Shown: positions 9,745 through 17,676 of the stretch, one piece after another | How the letters are laid out: each line of letters begins with the position of its first letter | Numbering within the stretch: the first letter of the stretch is position 1 | Assembly: GCA_003249015.1 (NCBI GenBank) | Contig: QBLS01000001.1 | Coordinates: 226,867 to 290,866, forward strand | Direction of reading: 5' to 3' | Length of the DNA stretch: 64,000 nt | DNA from: Pseudanabaena sp. | GTDB taxonomy: Bacteria; Cyanobacteriota; Cyanobacteriia; Pseudanabaenales; Pseudanabaenaceae | Program-made: the position numbers and the translations under genes | The notes under the pieces: model-generated | What the model saw: only the letters and a program-made list of their open reading frames with translations | The model's database searches: none | What the model was told of the DNA's origin: nothing

Positions 9745-10000
9745 TCTTAAGTCCTATTAGATTTTTTCGATAGTATTTGCAAGAATCTTGGATAACCATA
9801 GCAGAAGATCGTATTTATTTGTACCTACATAGTTGTATGATTTTGCTCCTAAATTTATAGCGCGATCGCTAAAGATGATATTTTTAAGCTAAAAGCTAAG
9901 TGATGATATGGCGCTCTACGTCTAGGGTTAAAAAAAGAGGGTATGCTAGCATCTAGATATTGATACCAATGGACAAAGTAAAATTTGTTGGCAGCAAATC

Positions 10001-10450
10001 ATGAGTACCATAAGAACTCTTTACGAAACAGACTTTAATCTTTGGCTAGAGGAAACTGTTAACTTATTAAGACAAGGAGGTTTTAATCAGTTGGATGTTG
10101 AAAACCTTGCTGAAGAAATTGAGGATATGGGTAATAGTCGTAAGGATGCTTTAGAGAGTAATCTGATCAGAGTTTTGCAGCACTTACTTAAATGGAAATA
10201 TCAGCCGCAAAAGCGTTCTAACAGTTGGAAAGCATCAATTACTGAACATTCTTTACGTCTAAATAAATCTTTCAAAAAAAGCCCTAGTCTCAAGAGGTTC
10301 TTCGATGATGTGTTTGAGGAGTGCTACAGCGATGCTAGGTTGATTGCCTCCCAAGAAACAGGGCTAGATATGGCTATTTTTCCTGAACATTGTCCTTTTA
10401 CTAAAGACAATGTTTTGAATCCTCAGTACTTACCACAGGAGGACTGCTAA
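10001..10450 (+). CDS. DUF29 family protein
   Basis: 149 residues. The pattern YETDFNLWLEETVNLLRQ, DVENLAEEIEDMGNS and LQHLLKWKYQPQKRS is diagnostic of DUF29, a small helical family greatly expanded in cyanobacteria. Its biochemical function is unknown. The gene stands alone, divergent from the polysaccharide operon, and is followed by a C-rich hairpin (10512-10570). Confidence 0.88.
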   Translation: MSTIRTLYETDFNLWLEETVNLLRQGGFNQLDVENLAEEIEDMGNSRKDALESNLIRVLQHLLKWKYQPQKRSNSWKASITEHSLRLNKSFKKSPSLKRFFDDVFEECYSDARLIASQETGLDMAIFPEHCPFTKDNVLNPQYLPQEDC

Positions 10451-10511
10451 ACAATTAATGCTGTAGCAAACCTACCGCAGCAACAATTTAAGAATTGCAA
10501 TTTGCGCCCCG

Positions 10512-10570
10512 CCTAGCCCCCACTTCTGGGGGGAACCATATTTAAGTTCCCCAGAAGTGGGGGGGTAGGG
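10512..10570. repeat. C/G-rich inverted repeat
   Basis: The left arm CCCCCACTTCTGGGG and the right arm CCCCAGAAGTGGGG are near-perfect complements around an AT-rich centre. It lies between convergent genes (DUF29 protein and the next minus-strand gene), so it may end both transcripts. The same kind of arm is a common dispersed repeat in cyanobacterial genomes (recalled, not searched). Confidence 0.7.
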
Positions 10571-10628
10571 GACTAGACATCTAGGATTTAAACGAAATTC
10601 TAAATGTTATTTAATTCTTAAATGGGTT

Positions 10629-11183
10629 CTAAATTGCAGGATTATTATGAGACTTGACTAGCTTTAACATTGAGTTGCGGAGATGGCTGATGGTGTGACG
10701 GTCTTCTTCGACGGAGGAGTAAGTTGCATTTTCAGCAACATCTTGAGGCTCAGATGGCTGATTTTGAGATTTTTGGGCTAGGCGATCGCATAGATTATCA
10801 ATTTGCGAGACCAAGGTGATCGGCACATGGGGTGCAACTGAGTCTAGATTTGGATGATTGGGCAAATCGTCACAGGGGCAACATACTGGCACTCTTGGTC
10901 CCATATCAATCGATGGCACTAGTAAGTTACAGCGGGCACAGGCAATAATTTCCCACTTATTGCTCAGTAATTCACCGATGGACTGATCAGTACCGCTCAG
11001 ATACGCTTCTTTGGCTTTGGTGGTGCTAATTTCATCCCAAAGTTGATTAAATAAAGGTGAATACCTCTCACCTTGGATGATTTTGTAGATATGTACCTCT
11101 TCCCCTTGTGGCGAGAGTCTAACTGTTTTGCCCATTTGCATCCATTGGGCAAGGTAGTTTTTGACTAAGGTTCGTGATGCCAT
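10629..11183 (-). CDS. Conserved-looking hypothetical protein with cysteine cluster
   Basis: 184 residues, no family recognised. The middle holds CARCNLLVPS and VCCPCDD, a CxxC...CCxC arrangement that could bind zinc or another metal. The N-terminal half (MASRTLVKNYLAQWMQMGKT) appears compact and alpha/beta. The C-terminal 50 residues are polar. It starts at an ATG at 11183 without a strong ribosome site. Function unknown, and no operon partner. Confidence 0.7.
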   Translation of the reverse strand: MASRTLVKNYLAQWMQMGKTVRLSPQGEEVHIYKIIQGERYSPLFNQLWDEISTTKAKEAYLSGTDQSIGELLSNKWEIIACARCNLLVPSIDMGPRVPVCCPCDDLPNHPNLDSVAPHVPITLVSQIDNLCDRLAQKSQNQPSEPQDVAENATYSSVEEDRHTISHLRNSMLKLVKSHNNPAI

Positions 11184-11378
11184 AGGTAAGAACCTTGAAC
11201 GAGTAATTGTCAGAACATTGCATAGGCAACGAATGTACCTATGCTGTTTAATATAGTCTGAGATCCTAGGTCATAATCTGAATAAATCTTTTAATTTGAT
11301 TTTGCGAGTTGTCTCAACTATAGGTATTTCCACGCAGAGATTGATCCTGCACTGCGTCACCACTGGTTTACAACCATG

Positions 11379-11446
11379 AGGAAACTTTTAAAAGTTTCCT
11401 TACCCAGAATTGAGTGGCGACGCTTCTCGCCGTCACTCAATTCTGG
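11379..11446. repeat. Two adjacent palindromes upstream of the DevA-like gene
   Basis: 11379-11400 is a perfect 22-bp palindrome (arms AGGAAACTTTT / AAAAGTTTCCT). 11404-11446 is a hairpin with arms CCAGAATTGAGTGGCGACG and CGCCGTCACTCAATTCTGG around a short loop. They lie in the roughly 300-bp gap before the ATG at 11486. The rest of the gap (11184-11378) shows nothing I recognise. Confidence 0.8.
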
Positions 11447-11485
11447 AATTTTGTTTTACTTAATTTGTTCATAGGTTTAAAGACG

Positions 11486-12280
11486 ATGCTTGACAACCTT
11501 ACTGAGACTTCAGGGCTATCTTTGCCAAATTCTGTTGAGCCATCGGTGCAGATCCGTGACTTAAATTTTCACTATGGTGAAGGTGATTTGTTTAAGCAGG
11601 TTTTATTTAATATCAACCTTGATATTTACGCTGGACAGATCGTGATTCTTACGGGCCCCTCTGGATCGGGTAAAACTACGCTATTGACTCTAATCGGAGC
11701 ACTGAGAACTATCCAAGAAGGGAGTTTGCGAGTTTTGGGGCAGGAGCTAAGGGGGCTTAACCCCAAAAATCTAGTTCAAATTCGCAAAAATATTGGTTTT
11801 ATTTTTCAGGCTCATAACCTATTTCATTCTTTGACAGCTAGGCAAAACGTAATGATGTCTACGGATTTGTTTAAGCATGAGGGGGGGAATGCGATGGCGG
11901 CAAACAAGGCGGCGGAGATTTTGACGGCTCTAGGATTGGGAGAGCGCGTGGATTATAAGCCCCATGCTCTGTCGGGTGGACAAAAACAAAGGGTGGCGAT
12001 CGCGAGGGCTTTAGTTAATCGCCCTAGCTTGATTTTGGCGGATGAGCCAACGGCGGCGCTAGATAAAAAATCTGGGCGCGATGTCGTAACCTTGATGCAA
12101 AAAATGGCTAAAGAAGAAAATATTACGATTTTGATGGTGACTCACGATAATCGCATTCTGGATGTTGCCGATCGCATTATTAATCTAGTTGATGGCAATT
12201 TAGAATCAGACAATGTAATGACTGATTTTTTGACATCCCGCAATGAGGCGGCTGTTGATTCTCGAACATTTATGTTGTAA
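11486..12280 (+). CDS. devA: ABC transporter ATPase, DevA/LolD-like
   Basis: 264 residues from the ATG at 11486. An upstream in-frame start exists at 11414, but its codons fall inside the hairpin repeat, so it is rejected. Walker A GPSGSGKTTLLTLIG, Q-loop GFIFQAHNLF, signature LSGGQKQRVAIARAL and Walker B LILADEPTAALD are all intact. The closest family is DevA, the ATPase of the DevBCA exporter, related to LolD/MacB. No DevB (membrane fusion) or DevC (permease) gene is adjacent. The energy-coupling role is certain; the cargo is not. Confidence 0.85.
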   Translation: MLDNLTETSGLSLPNSVEPSVQIRDLNFHYGEGDLFKQVLFNINLDIYAGQIVILTGPSGSGKTTLLTLIGALRTIQEGSLRVLGQELRGLNPKNLVQIRKNIGFIFQAHNLFHSLTARQNVMMSTDLFKHEGGNAMAANKAAEILTALGLGERVDYKPHALSGGQKQRVAIARALVNRPSLILADEPTAALDKKSGRDVVTLMQKMAKEENITILMVTHDNRILDVADRIINLVDGNLESDNVMTDFLTSRNEAAVDSRTFML

Positions 12281-12367
12281 TAACGTCTGATAAACAAACC
12301 TGTCGTGAGTTGTTTTGCACCGCACGACACATATTTGAATATTTGATATATGGGCAAAGACCGCAAA

Positions 12368-13912
12368 ATGTTACCAACTTTTGTTTTTCGTAAGCTGACC
12401 TATTTGCTACCGATCACCTTTGGCGCTTCTTGCTTAGCTGTGTTGCCAGTAACAGCCCAAAATGTAACTCTTTACGTGAATCCGCGCATCGGCAGCGATC
12501 GCCCTGAGTTGGGAACAAATGTTGCGGCTCCTTTTAAGACGATTACCTATGCCCTCAGCCGAGTTAAGTCCAATCAACCCGTCATTATCCAGCTTGCCGA
12601 TGGAGTTTATAGTGACAACACAGGGGAAAAGTTTCCGATTCGATTGCGCCCCAATGTAACCTTGCGCGGCAATGAGTCTAATAAGGGTCGGGATGTAGTG
12701 GTTGTGGGAGGCGGGGCATGGCGATCACCGTCAGGTTTTCCGCAAAATATTGCGATTGCCTTTAGCGATCGCTCCGAGCTGCGGGGAGTAACGATTACTA
12801 ATCCCCAACCGAGGGGCTATGGATTTTGGATTGACAGTACTAGCCCTGCGATCGCCAACAATACTTTTTTAGACAATAAACAAGATGGCGGATTGGTCAC
12901 AGGTCAATCCAAGGCGATCATCTCGGCGAATCAATTTTTTCGTAACGGTACGAGTGGCTTAGCGATCGAAGGTAATGCTAGTCCCGACATTCGTGGCAAC
13001 CTATTTCAACAAACTACTTTTGGGATGAGTATTCGCCAAAATGCGGCTCCCCAGATTACCGAAAATACATTTACGCAAAATCAAAATGGAATTTTGATTC
13101 AAGGAAATGCCCAGCCAGTTTTACGGGGCAATGCAATCGTTAATAACCGTGACTATGGCTTGACTATTTCTGGTTTGGCAACTCCCGATCTCGGTAAATC
13201 CAATGATGATGGCAATAATAACTTTCAAGGCAACGGTACTTTTGATTTGCAAAATGTCAGCAGAAATGCGATCGCGGCTCTGGGAAATCAACTAGACGTT
13301 AAAAGAGTTAAGGGTAATTTGCAATTATCAAATACAAGACAGCCAGTAAGTTTGTTTGCCAATATTAACCAACAGCTTGAGCAAAGGGTAGCTACTAATC
13401 AGCCGACTAACTTTGCCCCTAATCTGAATGTGCCACCCGTCCAAATTAGCGCCCCTCCTCAAAAAAATGCGTCGAATTTTAACTTAAATGTGGCAAGTCA
13501 AGCTAATAGTCCTTTTTGGTATGAACCTGTGACATCTGTAATCGTCCGCATTAGACCTAGACAACTTAATTCTCCTATACCTGCTAATCCCGAAATTAAT
13601 GCCAGTTTGCCCCCCGTCCGTTCTACCCCTCCTGCGGGCGAGCCGATCAATCAGCCAATTCTGATCGCACCACTTGCTAATACCAGTCTCACCCCCCAAG
13701 CTCCTCCTCGTTATCGGGTAGTTGTACCAGTATCTTCTCCCCAGACTGTCGCTCAGGTGCGTCAGATCGTTCCTAACTCCTTTGCCTCGCGATTAAATGG
13801 AAATTTGGTTGTGCAGATTGGCGCTTATAGCGATCGGCGGGTAGCTGAGGGGCAAGTAATGCGCCTTTCTCAAAAAGGCTTATCCGCTAAAATCGAAGCC
13901 ATTAAACCCTAA
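12368..13912 (+). CDS. Secreted DUF1565 beta-helix protein with C-terminal SPOR-like domain
   Basis: About 514 residues from the ATG at 12368 (MLPTFVFRKLTYLLPI). A signal peptide ends near VLPVTAQN. Residues 30-300 are a right-handed parallel beta helix: TLYVNPRIGSDRPELGT is the DUF1565 opening, followed by repeated N-x-F/I rungs such as ANNTFLDNKQDGG and RGNLFQQTTFGMSI. A proline-rich linker (350-460) leads to NLVVQIGAYSDRRVAEGQVM, which matches the SPOR fold that binds denuded peptidoglycan. A periplasmic or cell-wall-associated role is inferred. It follows the ATPase by about 90 bp in the same direction. Confidence 0.8.
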   Translation: MLPTFVFRKLTYLLPITFGASCLAVLPVTAQNVTLYVNPRIGSDRPELGTNVAAPFKTITYALSRVKSNQPVIIQLADGVYSDNTGEKFPIRLRPNVTLRGNESNKGRDVVVVGGGAWRSPSGFPQNIAIAFSDRSELRGVTITNPQPRGYGFWIDSTSPAIANNTFLDNKQDGGLVTGQSKAIISANQFFRNGTSGLAIEGNASPDIRGNLFQQTTFGMSIRQNAAPQITENTFTQNQNGILIQGNAQPVLRGNAIVNNRDYGLTISGLATPDLGKSNDDGNNNFQGNGTFDLQNVSRNAIAALGNQLDVKRVKGNLQLSNTRQPVSLFANINQQLEQRVATNQPTNFAPNLNVPPVQISAPPQKNASNFNLNVASQANSPFWYEPVTSVIVRIRPRQLNSPIPANPEINASLPPVRSTPPAGEPINQPILIAPLANTSLTPQAPPRYRVVVPVSSPQTVAQVRQIVPNSFASRLNGNLVVQIGAYSDRRVAEGQVMRLSQKGLSAKIEAIKP

Positions 13913-13929
13913 AGTAGTTTTTTTACGCC

Positions 13930-14029
13930 AACCCAAGGAAAAGGAAAGAGGGACAGCGCTTCGCGCTGCCCCTCTTTCCTTTTCCTTGGGTTTTCAAATA
14001 AAGAAATGGCGTAGCCATTTCTTTATTTG
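13930..14029. terminator. Double hairpin between convergent genes
   Basis: 13930-13991: a long hairpin with arms CCCAAGGAAAAGGAAAGAGG and its complement, core AGCGCTTCGCGCT. 13995-14029: a second hairpin with arms CAAATAAAGAAATGGC and GCCATTTCTTTATTTG, loop GTA. The second contains the murA stop codon (14023-14025). Together they probably end transcription from both sides. Confidence 0.8.
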
Positions 14030-15411
14030 GTATCAGTGGTGCGATAGAGCTTAGCTCCAACATTGCGTAACTTCTCTTCGATGCGATCGTAGCCGCGATC
14101 GAGGTGATGCAAGCCCATGACCGTAGTCTCTCCATCGGCGGCTAGCCCTGCAATCACCAATGCGGCGGAGGCGCGTAAGTCCGTTGCCATGACAGGAGCG
14201 CCCGACAATTGAGGTACACCTGTCACTACTGCCACATTATTTTTGAGGCGAATATTTGCGCCCATCCGATTTAGCTCGGCAACGTGCTGGAGGCGATTTT
14301 CAAAGACAGTTTCGGTCACAACTCCATTACCTTCACAGACAGTGAGTAACGACATAAACTGAGCTTGCATATCCGTCGGAAATCCAGGATAGGGAAGTGT
14401 CTCGATATCTACAGATCGATAGCGATCGCCACCGATAACAGTGATCATGTTGTCTGAGTCTTGACGCACAGTCACACCGATATCTTGCAGTTTAGAAATT
14501 GCTGCGGTTAGGTGGAAAGGGACGACAGGTGACATCGAAAGCGTTGAGCGAGTGATTGCCGCTGCCACCATAAATGTACCTGCTTCAATGCGATCGGGAA
14601 TTGCCGTAAAGTCAGCAAAATGCAATTTGTCTACGCCATCAATAAATATTGTGTTTGTACCCGCGCCCCTAATCTTGGCTCCCATGGCGATACAAAGATT
14701 AGCCAAATCCACGACTTCAGGTTCTTGAGCGGCATTTTCGATAATCGTTTCGCCTTCGGCAAGGGTTGCCGCCATCATCAAAGTTTCTGTCGCCCCGACA
14801 CTAGGACAGTCCAAATAAATCCTTGCCCCTTGTAAGCGACCATTGCGGCTTTTGGCGTGAGCAATGACAATTCCATGCTCGATCTGGACATCAGCGCCCA
14901 AGGCTTGTAAGCCTCGCACATGCAGCTCCACAGGACGCGCTCCGATCGCACAACCTCCAGGTAAAGGCATTCTTGCCGAACCTAATCTAGCTAATAGTGA
15001 TCCAAGGGCAAAAAAGCTTGCGCGCATCTTGCTGACCAACTCATAGGGAGCCGAGTTTCCAGTCAAATTCCTTGTGTCAAGTTCTAAAATTTCACCATTG
15101 CGCGAAATTTTTACGCCGAGGGTTTCGAGAATATCGCTCATCCGCTGCACATCAGCTAGATTAGGAACATTCCGAATCCGACAACCTTCCGATGACAAAA
15201 GCGTACCAGCCATCAAAGCTAAAATCGAATTTTTTGCGCCACTAATCGGAACATGACCAGAGAGAGGAGCTTTTCCGATGATGCGGAGGATCGGCGCGTT
15301 GGGCTCAAGTTGGGACATTTGCGAAGATTCGAGCAAAGTAGGTGCGATTAGATCAGTAGCTGGAGCGTTGGTTGCTAAATCGACTGTGTTGCGATCCGTC
15401 ATTGATTGCAT
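14023..15411 (-). CDS. murA: UDP-N-acetylglucosamine 1-carboxyvinyltransferase (MurA)
   Basis: 462 residues. It catalyses enolpyruvyl transfer from PEP to UDP-GlcNAc, the first committed step of peptidoglycan synthesis, in the cytoplasm. The catalytic Cys sits in [14 protein letters not shown] (C154, equivalent to E. coli C115). [16 protein letters not shown] (UDP-sugar site) and [16 protein letters not shown] are also conserved. A leader of about 38 residues before [12 protein letters not shown] is longer than in E. coli MurA and low in complexity. The last codons and the stop lie in a repeat hairpin. Confidence 0.96.
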   Translation of the reverse strand: MQSMTDRNTVDLATNAPATDLIAPTLLESSQMSQLEPNAPILRIIGKAPLSGHVPISGAKNSILALMAGTLLSSEGCRIRNVPNLADVQRMSDILETLGVKISRNGEILELDTRNLTGNSAPYELVSKMRASFFALGSLLARLGSARMPLPGGCAIGARPVELHVRGLQALGADVQIEHGIVIAHAKSRNGRLQGARIYLDCPSVGATETLMMAATLAEGETIIENAAQEPEVVDLANLCIAMGAKIRGAGTNTIFIDGVDKLHFADFTAIPDRIEAGTFMVAAAITRSTLSMSPVVPFHLTAAISKLQDIGVTVRQDSDNMITVIGGDRYRSVDIETLPYPGFPTDMQAQFMSLLTVCEGNGVVTETVFENRLQHVAELNRMGANIRLKNNVAVVTGVPQLSGAPVMATDLRASAALVIAGLAADGETTVMGLHHLDRGYDRIEEKLRNVGAKLYRTTDTK

Positions 15412-15658
15412 AGGCTGGGGTAACTGGTCTGCACCTGCATTGGTATGGGTTGTTGTAGAAATTATCGCCTTATCCTCCTCACATCAGAAATCAGAATTAA
15501 TTTGGCTGCAATTTTGGCTATGTAGCTTAGCACAGAGGAAGATTGACGGCGTTACGCGCCACTAATCGTTCCTTGAAAAAGTGATGATAGCTATAAAGTT
15601 TAGCGGAGTATATCCGAAAACCTGTCAAGTTTTGCACAGTAAGTGTATGTACTCATTA

Positions 15659-16096
15659 TTAGTGATTAGGTTGCATTGTCAATAATTCAAATAGTCCCTC
15701 TGGCACAAGTTTCCCTTTGACTGGAAAATCATCAAGGTTTTGCCATGTGGCTGTTATCTCTGAACCGTTAGATTCCTGACCAATAATGGATGCTTTTTCG
15801 TAAAAGCTCAGATCAACAAATTTAGCGTCATAGACAAATACCACCTCATGACACTGCGCCCCTCCATACCAAAACAAGTTTTCTAAAACCCCCAGCAATT
15901 TTATATCGGAAATCTCAGCTCCGATTTCCTCTTGAATTTCTCTTGCGATCGCGTCTTGACTTGTCTCTCCAAATTCAATCCCGCCCCCAAGAGGACCATA
16001 GAATGTTGTGCCATTAGAAGGATCGGTATCCTTGGACAAGAGTATTGATTGCTGGTGAGAAAAAACACATACTGCTTTGCATCTAATTTTTTGCAT
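15659..16096 (-). CDS. Nudix hydrolase
   Basis: 145 residues from the ATG at 16096, which has TGAGG about 8 bases upstream. The complete Nudix box (GX5EX7REUXEEXGU) is visible as GGIEFGE...REIQEEIGA. Nudix enzymes hydrolyse nucleoside diphosphates linked to another moiety, using Mg2+ bound by the box glutamates. The extra CxEVVFVYDAKF strand is typical of NTP-pyrophosphatase-like members. The substrate cannot be predicted. It is a single gene between murA and the tRNA. Confidence 0.88.
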   Translation of the reverse strand: MQKIRCKAVCVFSHQQSILLSKDTDPSNGTTFYGPLGGGIEFGETSQDAIAREIQEEIGAEISDIKLLGVLENLFWYGGAQCHEVVFVYDAKFVDLSFYEKASIIGQESNGSEITATWQNLDDFPVKGKLVPEGLFELLTMQPNH

Positions 16097-16250
16097 TTTC
16101 AAACCTCAGAGTGGGTTGCTATTAAACCTTAAAAGTCAAGAAGATGGAAAATATAATTTGAATTGACTTTAGGCAACTTTTGCAGCAAACTTATTAATCT
16201 TGGTTATTAAATATGCGTTCAAAGCTGCTTAATAATTTTGTAATACCAAT

Positions 16251-16332
16251 GCGGAACTGGCGGAATTGGTAGACGCGCATGTTTCAGGTACATGTGTTGA
16301 AAGACTTGGGGGTTCAAGTCCCCCGTTCCGCA
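16251..16332 (+). tRNA. trnL-CAG: tRNA-Leu (anticodon CAG)
   Basis: It folds as a class II tRNA. The acceptor stem is GCGGAAC/GTTCCGC with discriminator A. The D arm contains GAATTGGTAGA. The anticodon stem CATGT/ACATG encloses loop TTCAGGT, so the anticodon is CAG and it reads CUG. There is a long variable arm as in tRNA-Leu, and the T arm is GGGGG TTCAAGT CCCCC. The CCA end is not encoded. Confidence 0.95.
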
Positions 16333-16352
16333 TATACACAGCGCTTTGCGCT

Positions 16353-16465
16353 CCAGCTTAATAGAGATTAAAAGCGTTGCTTTGCAACGCTTTTAATCTC
16401 TATTAAGCTGGTTTAGAGTATCTCGCCATAATCAAAAATTGTCCCGCCCGTTGCGCGGGCGGGAC
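16353..16465. terminator. Hairpins downstream of tRNA-Leu
   Basis: 16353-16411 is a perfect 28-bp stem (arm ends AAAAGCGTTGC / GCAACGCTTTT) with loop TTT. 16441-16465 is a second stem, GTCCCGCCCG / CGGGCGGGAC. They separate the tRNA from the convergent phosphopantetheinyl transferase gene, whose stop is at 16475, and are likely terminators for both. Confidence 0.8.
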
Positions 16466-16474
16466 AGCTTCTGA

Positions 16475-17137
16475 TTATTTATTACCAACACAAACTGCGG
16501 CGACATATCCTGATGCTAAATCTAGTTGATTGGTAATTAACTGAAGTAACCATCCATTAACTGCCAAAACTTCACCATGTGGGTTTTCTAATAAAGTAGC
16601 AAAATCTAAATGCAGCAGATTGGCAATTCCCTGACCCGTCGCTTTGCCATAGGCTTCCTTAAGCACCCATGCTCGGTAAAAGGCAAGATATTGTTCCTGT
16701 GGAGTTAGGGATAGAGATTGTATTATTTTTTGTTCTTTTTCTGAAAAATAACGATCAGCAATACTTTCAACGTTGATATTTAAATTGATATATTCCAGAT
16801 CGATACCCACATGACGATCGCGACAGACTGCATAAACTGCAAAATTTTGAGAATGGGCTAGATTAAAGTAAATGGACTGATCGGTCGGCTGATTTTTTAA
16901 GTAGGGCTTACCGCGATCGCTATATTCAAATTCAATGCTTGCCGCTTTACAGTCCAGAAATTGGGACAAGATAATGCGTAGATTTGCCCGTGCCGCCACA
17001 AAATTCCGCTTGAGATGAGCAAACTTAAATCTATCAGCCCGCGATCGCTCGTCCTCTGATAGCACCTGCCACAAACGATCAGCTTCGGAAGGTGAGATAT
17101 CGAGAGCCACTTGGTATAGTTGCAGTTCTGGAATCAT
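16475..17137 (-). CDS. 4'-phosphopantetheinyl transferase, Sfp/HetI type
   Basis: 220 residues from the ATG at 17137. The frame continues to a TTG at 17182 and the start is uncertain. The two family signatures are present: HVGIDLEYIN (Mg2+/CoA site) and FYRAWVLKEAYGKATGQG (W-x-x-KEA-x-x-K). The upstream SDRGKPYL and FNLAHSQ blocks match Sfp. The enzyme moves phosphopantetheine from CoA to a serine of acyl or peptidyl carrier proteins. Cyanobacteria usually have a single broad-range enzyme of this type, so it may serve fatty acid synthesis as well as any polyketide pathways. Confidence 0.92.
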   Translation of the reverse strand: MIPELQLYQVALDISPSEADRLWQVLSEDERSRADRFKFAHLKRNFVAARANLRIILSQFLDCKAASIEFEYSDRGKPYLKNQPTDQSIYFNLAHSQNFAVYAVCRDRHVGIDLEYINLNINVESIADRYFSEKEQKIIQSLSLTPQEQYLAFYRAWVLKEAYGKATGQGIANLLHLDFATLLENPHGEVLAVNGWLLQLITNQLDLASGYVAAVCVGNK

Positions 17138-17199
17138 GGTACTTATGGGGGCTAGGAAAGTACTTGAAGGCGATGCTTGCAAATATTTTCTGTTTTTTT

Positions 17200-17253
17200 A
17201 GCTAAGCCCTAAAACCTGTGGCGTACGCGCAGTGTGCGCCGCAGGTTTTGGCT
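17200..17253. repeat. Imperfect hairpin (CCTAAAACCTGTG type)
   Basis: The arms CCCTAAAACCTGTGGCG and CCGCAGGTTTTGGCTT enclose GC-rich sequence. It resembles the centres of the elements at 23219-23340 and 54672-54750. It lies between divergent genes, upstream of both, so it is not positioned as a simple terminator. Confidence 0.65.
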
Positions 17254-17320
17254 TAACTACTTAAGCGCTAAGGTCTATAGTCTTGGGGTACAGTTAGAGC
17301 ATAAATCTAAGACTTAATTT

Positions 17321-17620
17321 ATGAATATCCCCTTAGTCGTCGGAGCATTGCTAGTTTCACTATTAATATTTTGGTGGCTGCTCAGCGTGATCAAAGCTAG
17401 CTTGAAAACTGCCCTATTAGTTGTAGCCGTTGTATTTGCTCTACAAGTATTTACGGGTGTTGGCCCTCAGCAAATATTTAATCAAGTCGGACAGTGGTTG
17501 GGTGTATCCTTTACGAGATTTGCGGCGTGGTTACAAAATTGGGGAAATAAGAATAAGTTCGATCCCGATGCTAAGAAGCAATCACTGTTAATAATCATGA
17601 GTATATTAATCGATCAGTAA
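17321..17620 (+). CDS. Small membrane protein, unknown function
   Basis: 99 residues. Two hydrophobic segments are visible: residues 5-25 (LVVGALLVSLLIFWWLLSVI) and 29-46 (LKTALLVVAVVFALQVF). An amphipathic tail, QIFNQVGQWLGVSFTRFAAW, follows. No family is recognised. The stop codon TAA (17618-17620) is the first three bases of a perfect 59-bp palindrome. The function is not known; a thylakoid or plasma membrane location is inferred. Confidence 0.65.
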   Translation: MNIPLVVGALLVSLLIFWWLLSVIKASLKTALLVVAVVFALQVFTGVGPQQIFNQVGQWLGVSFTRFAAWLQNWGNKNKFDPDAKKQSLLIIMSILIDQ

Positions 17621-17676
17621 GATTCTAAAGATCTAGTGGCGGCGCGAAGCGCCGCCACTAGATCTTTAGAATCTTA
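17618..17676. terminator. Perfect 28-bp palindrome running from stop codon to stop codon
   Basis: The left arm 17618-17645 starts with TAAGATTCTAAAGATC and ends GGCGGCGC. The loop is GAA. The right arm 17649-17676 is the exact complement. The outer three bases on each side are the stop codons of the two convergent genes (17618-17620 plus strand; 17674-17676 minus strand). It probably acts as a bidirectional terminator. Confidence 0.9.

Noticed and set aside
11414..11485. Upstream start of the DevA-type ATPase
   Set aside because: The codons are part of a hairpin repeat, and homologous ATPases begin near the later ATG.
14864..15046. Plus-strand frames opposite murA
   Set aside because: They are antisense shadows of a well-supported gene.
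16251..16332. tRNA-Leu as an integration site for the neighbouring DNA
   Set aside because: No second partial copy of the tRNA 3' end was seen nearby.
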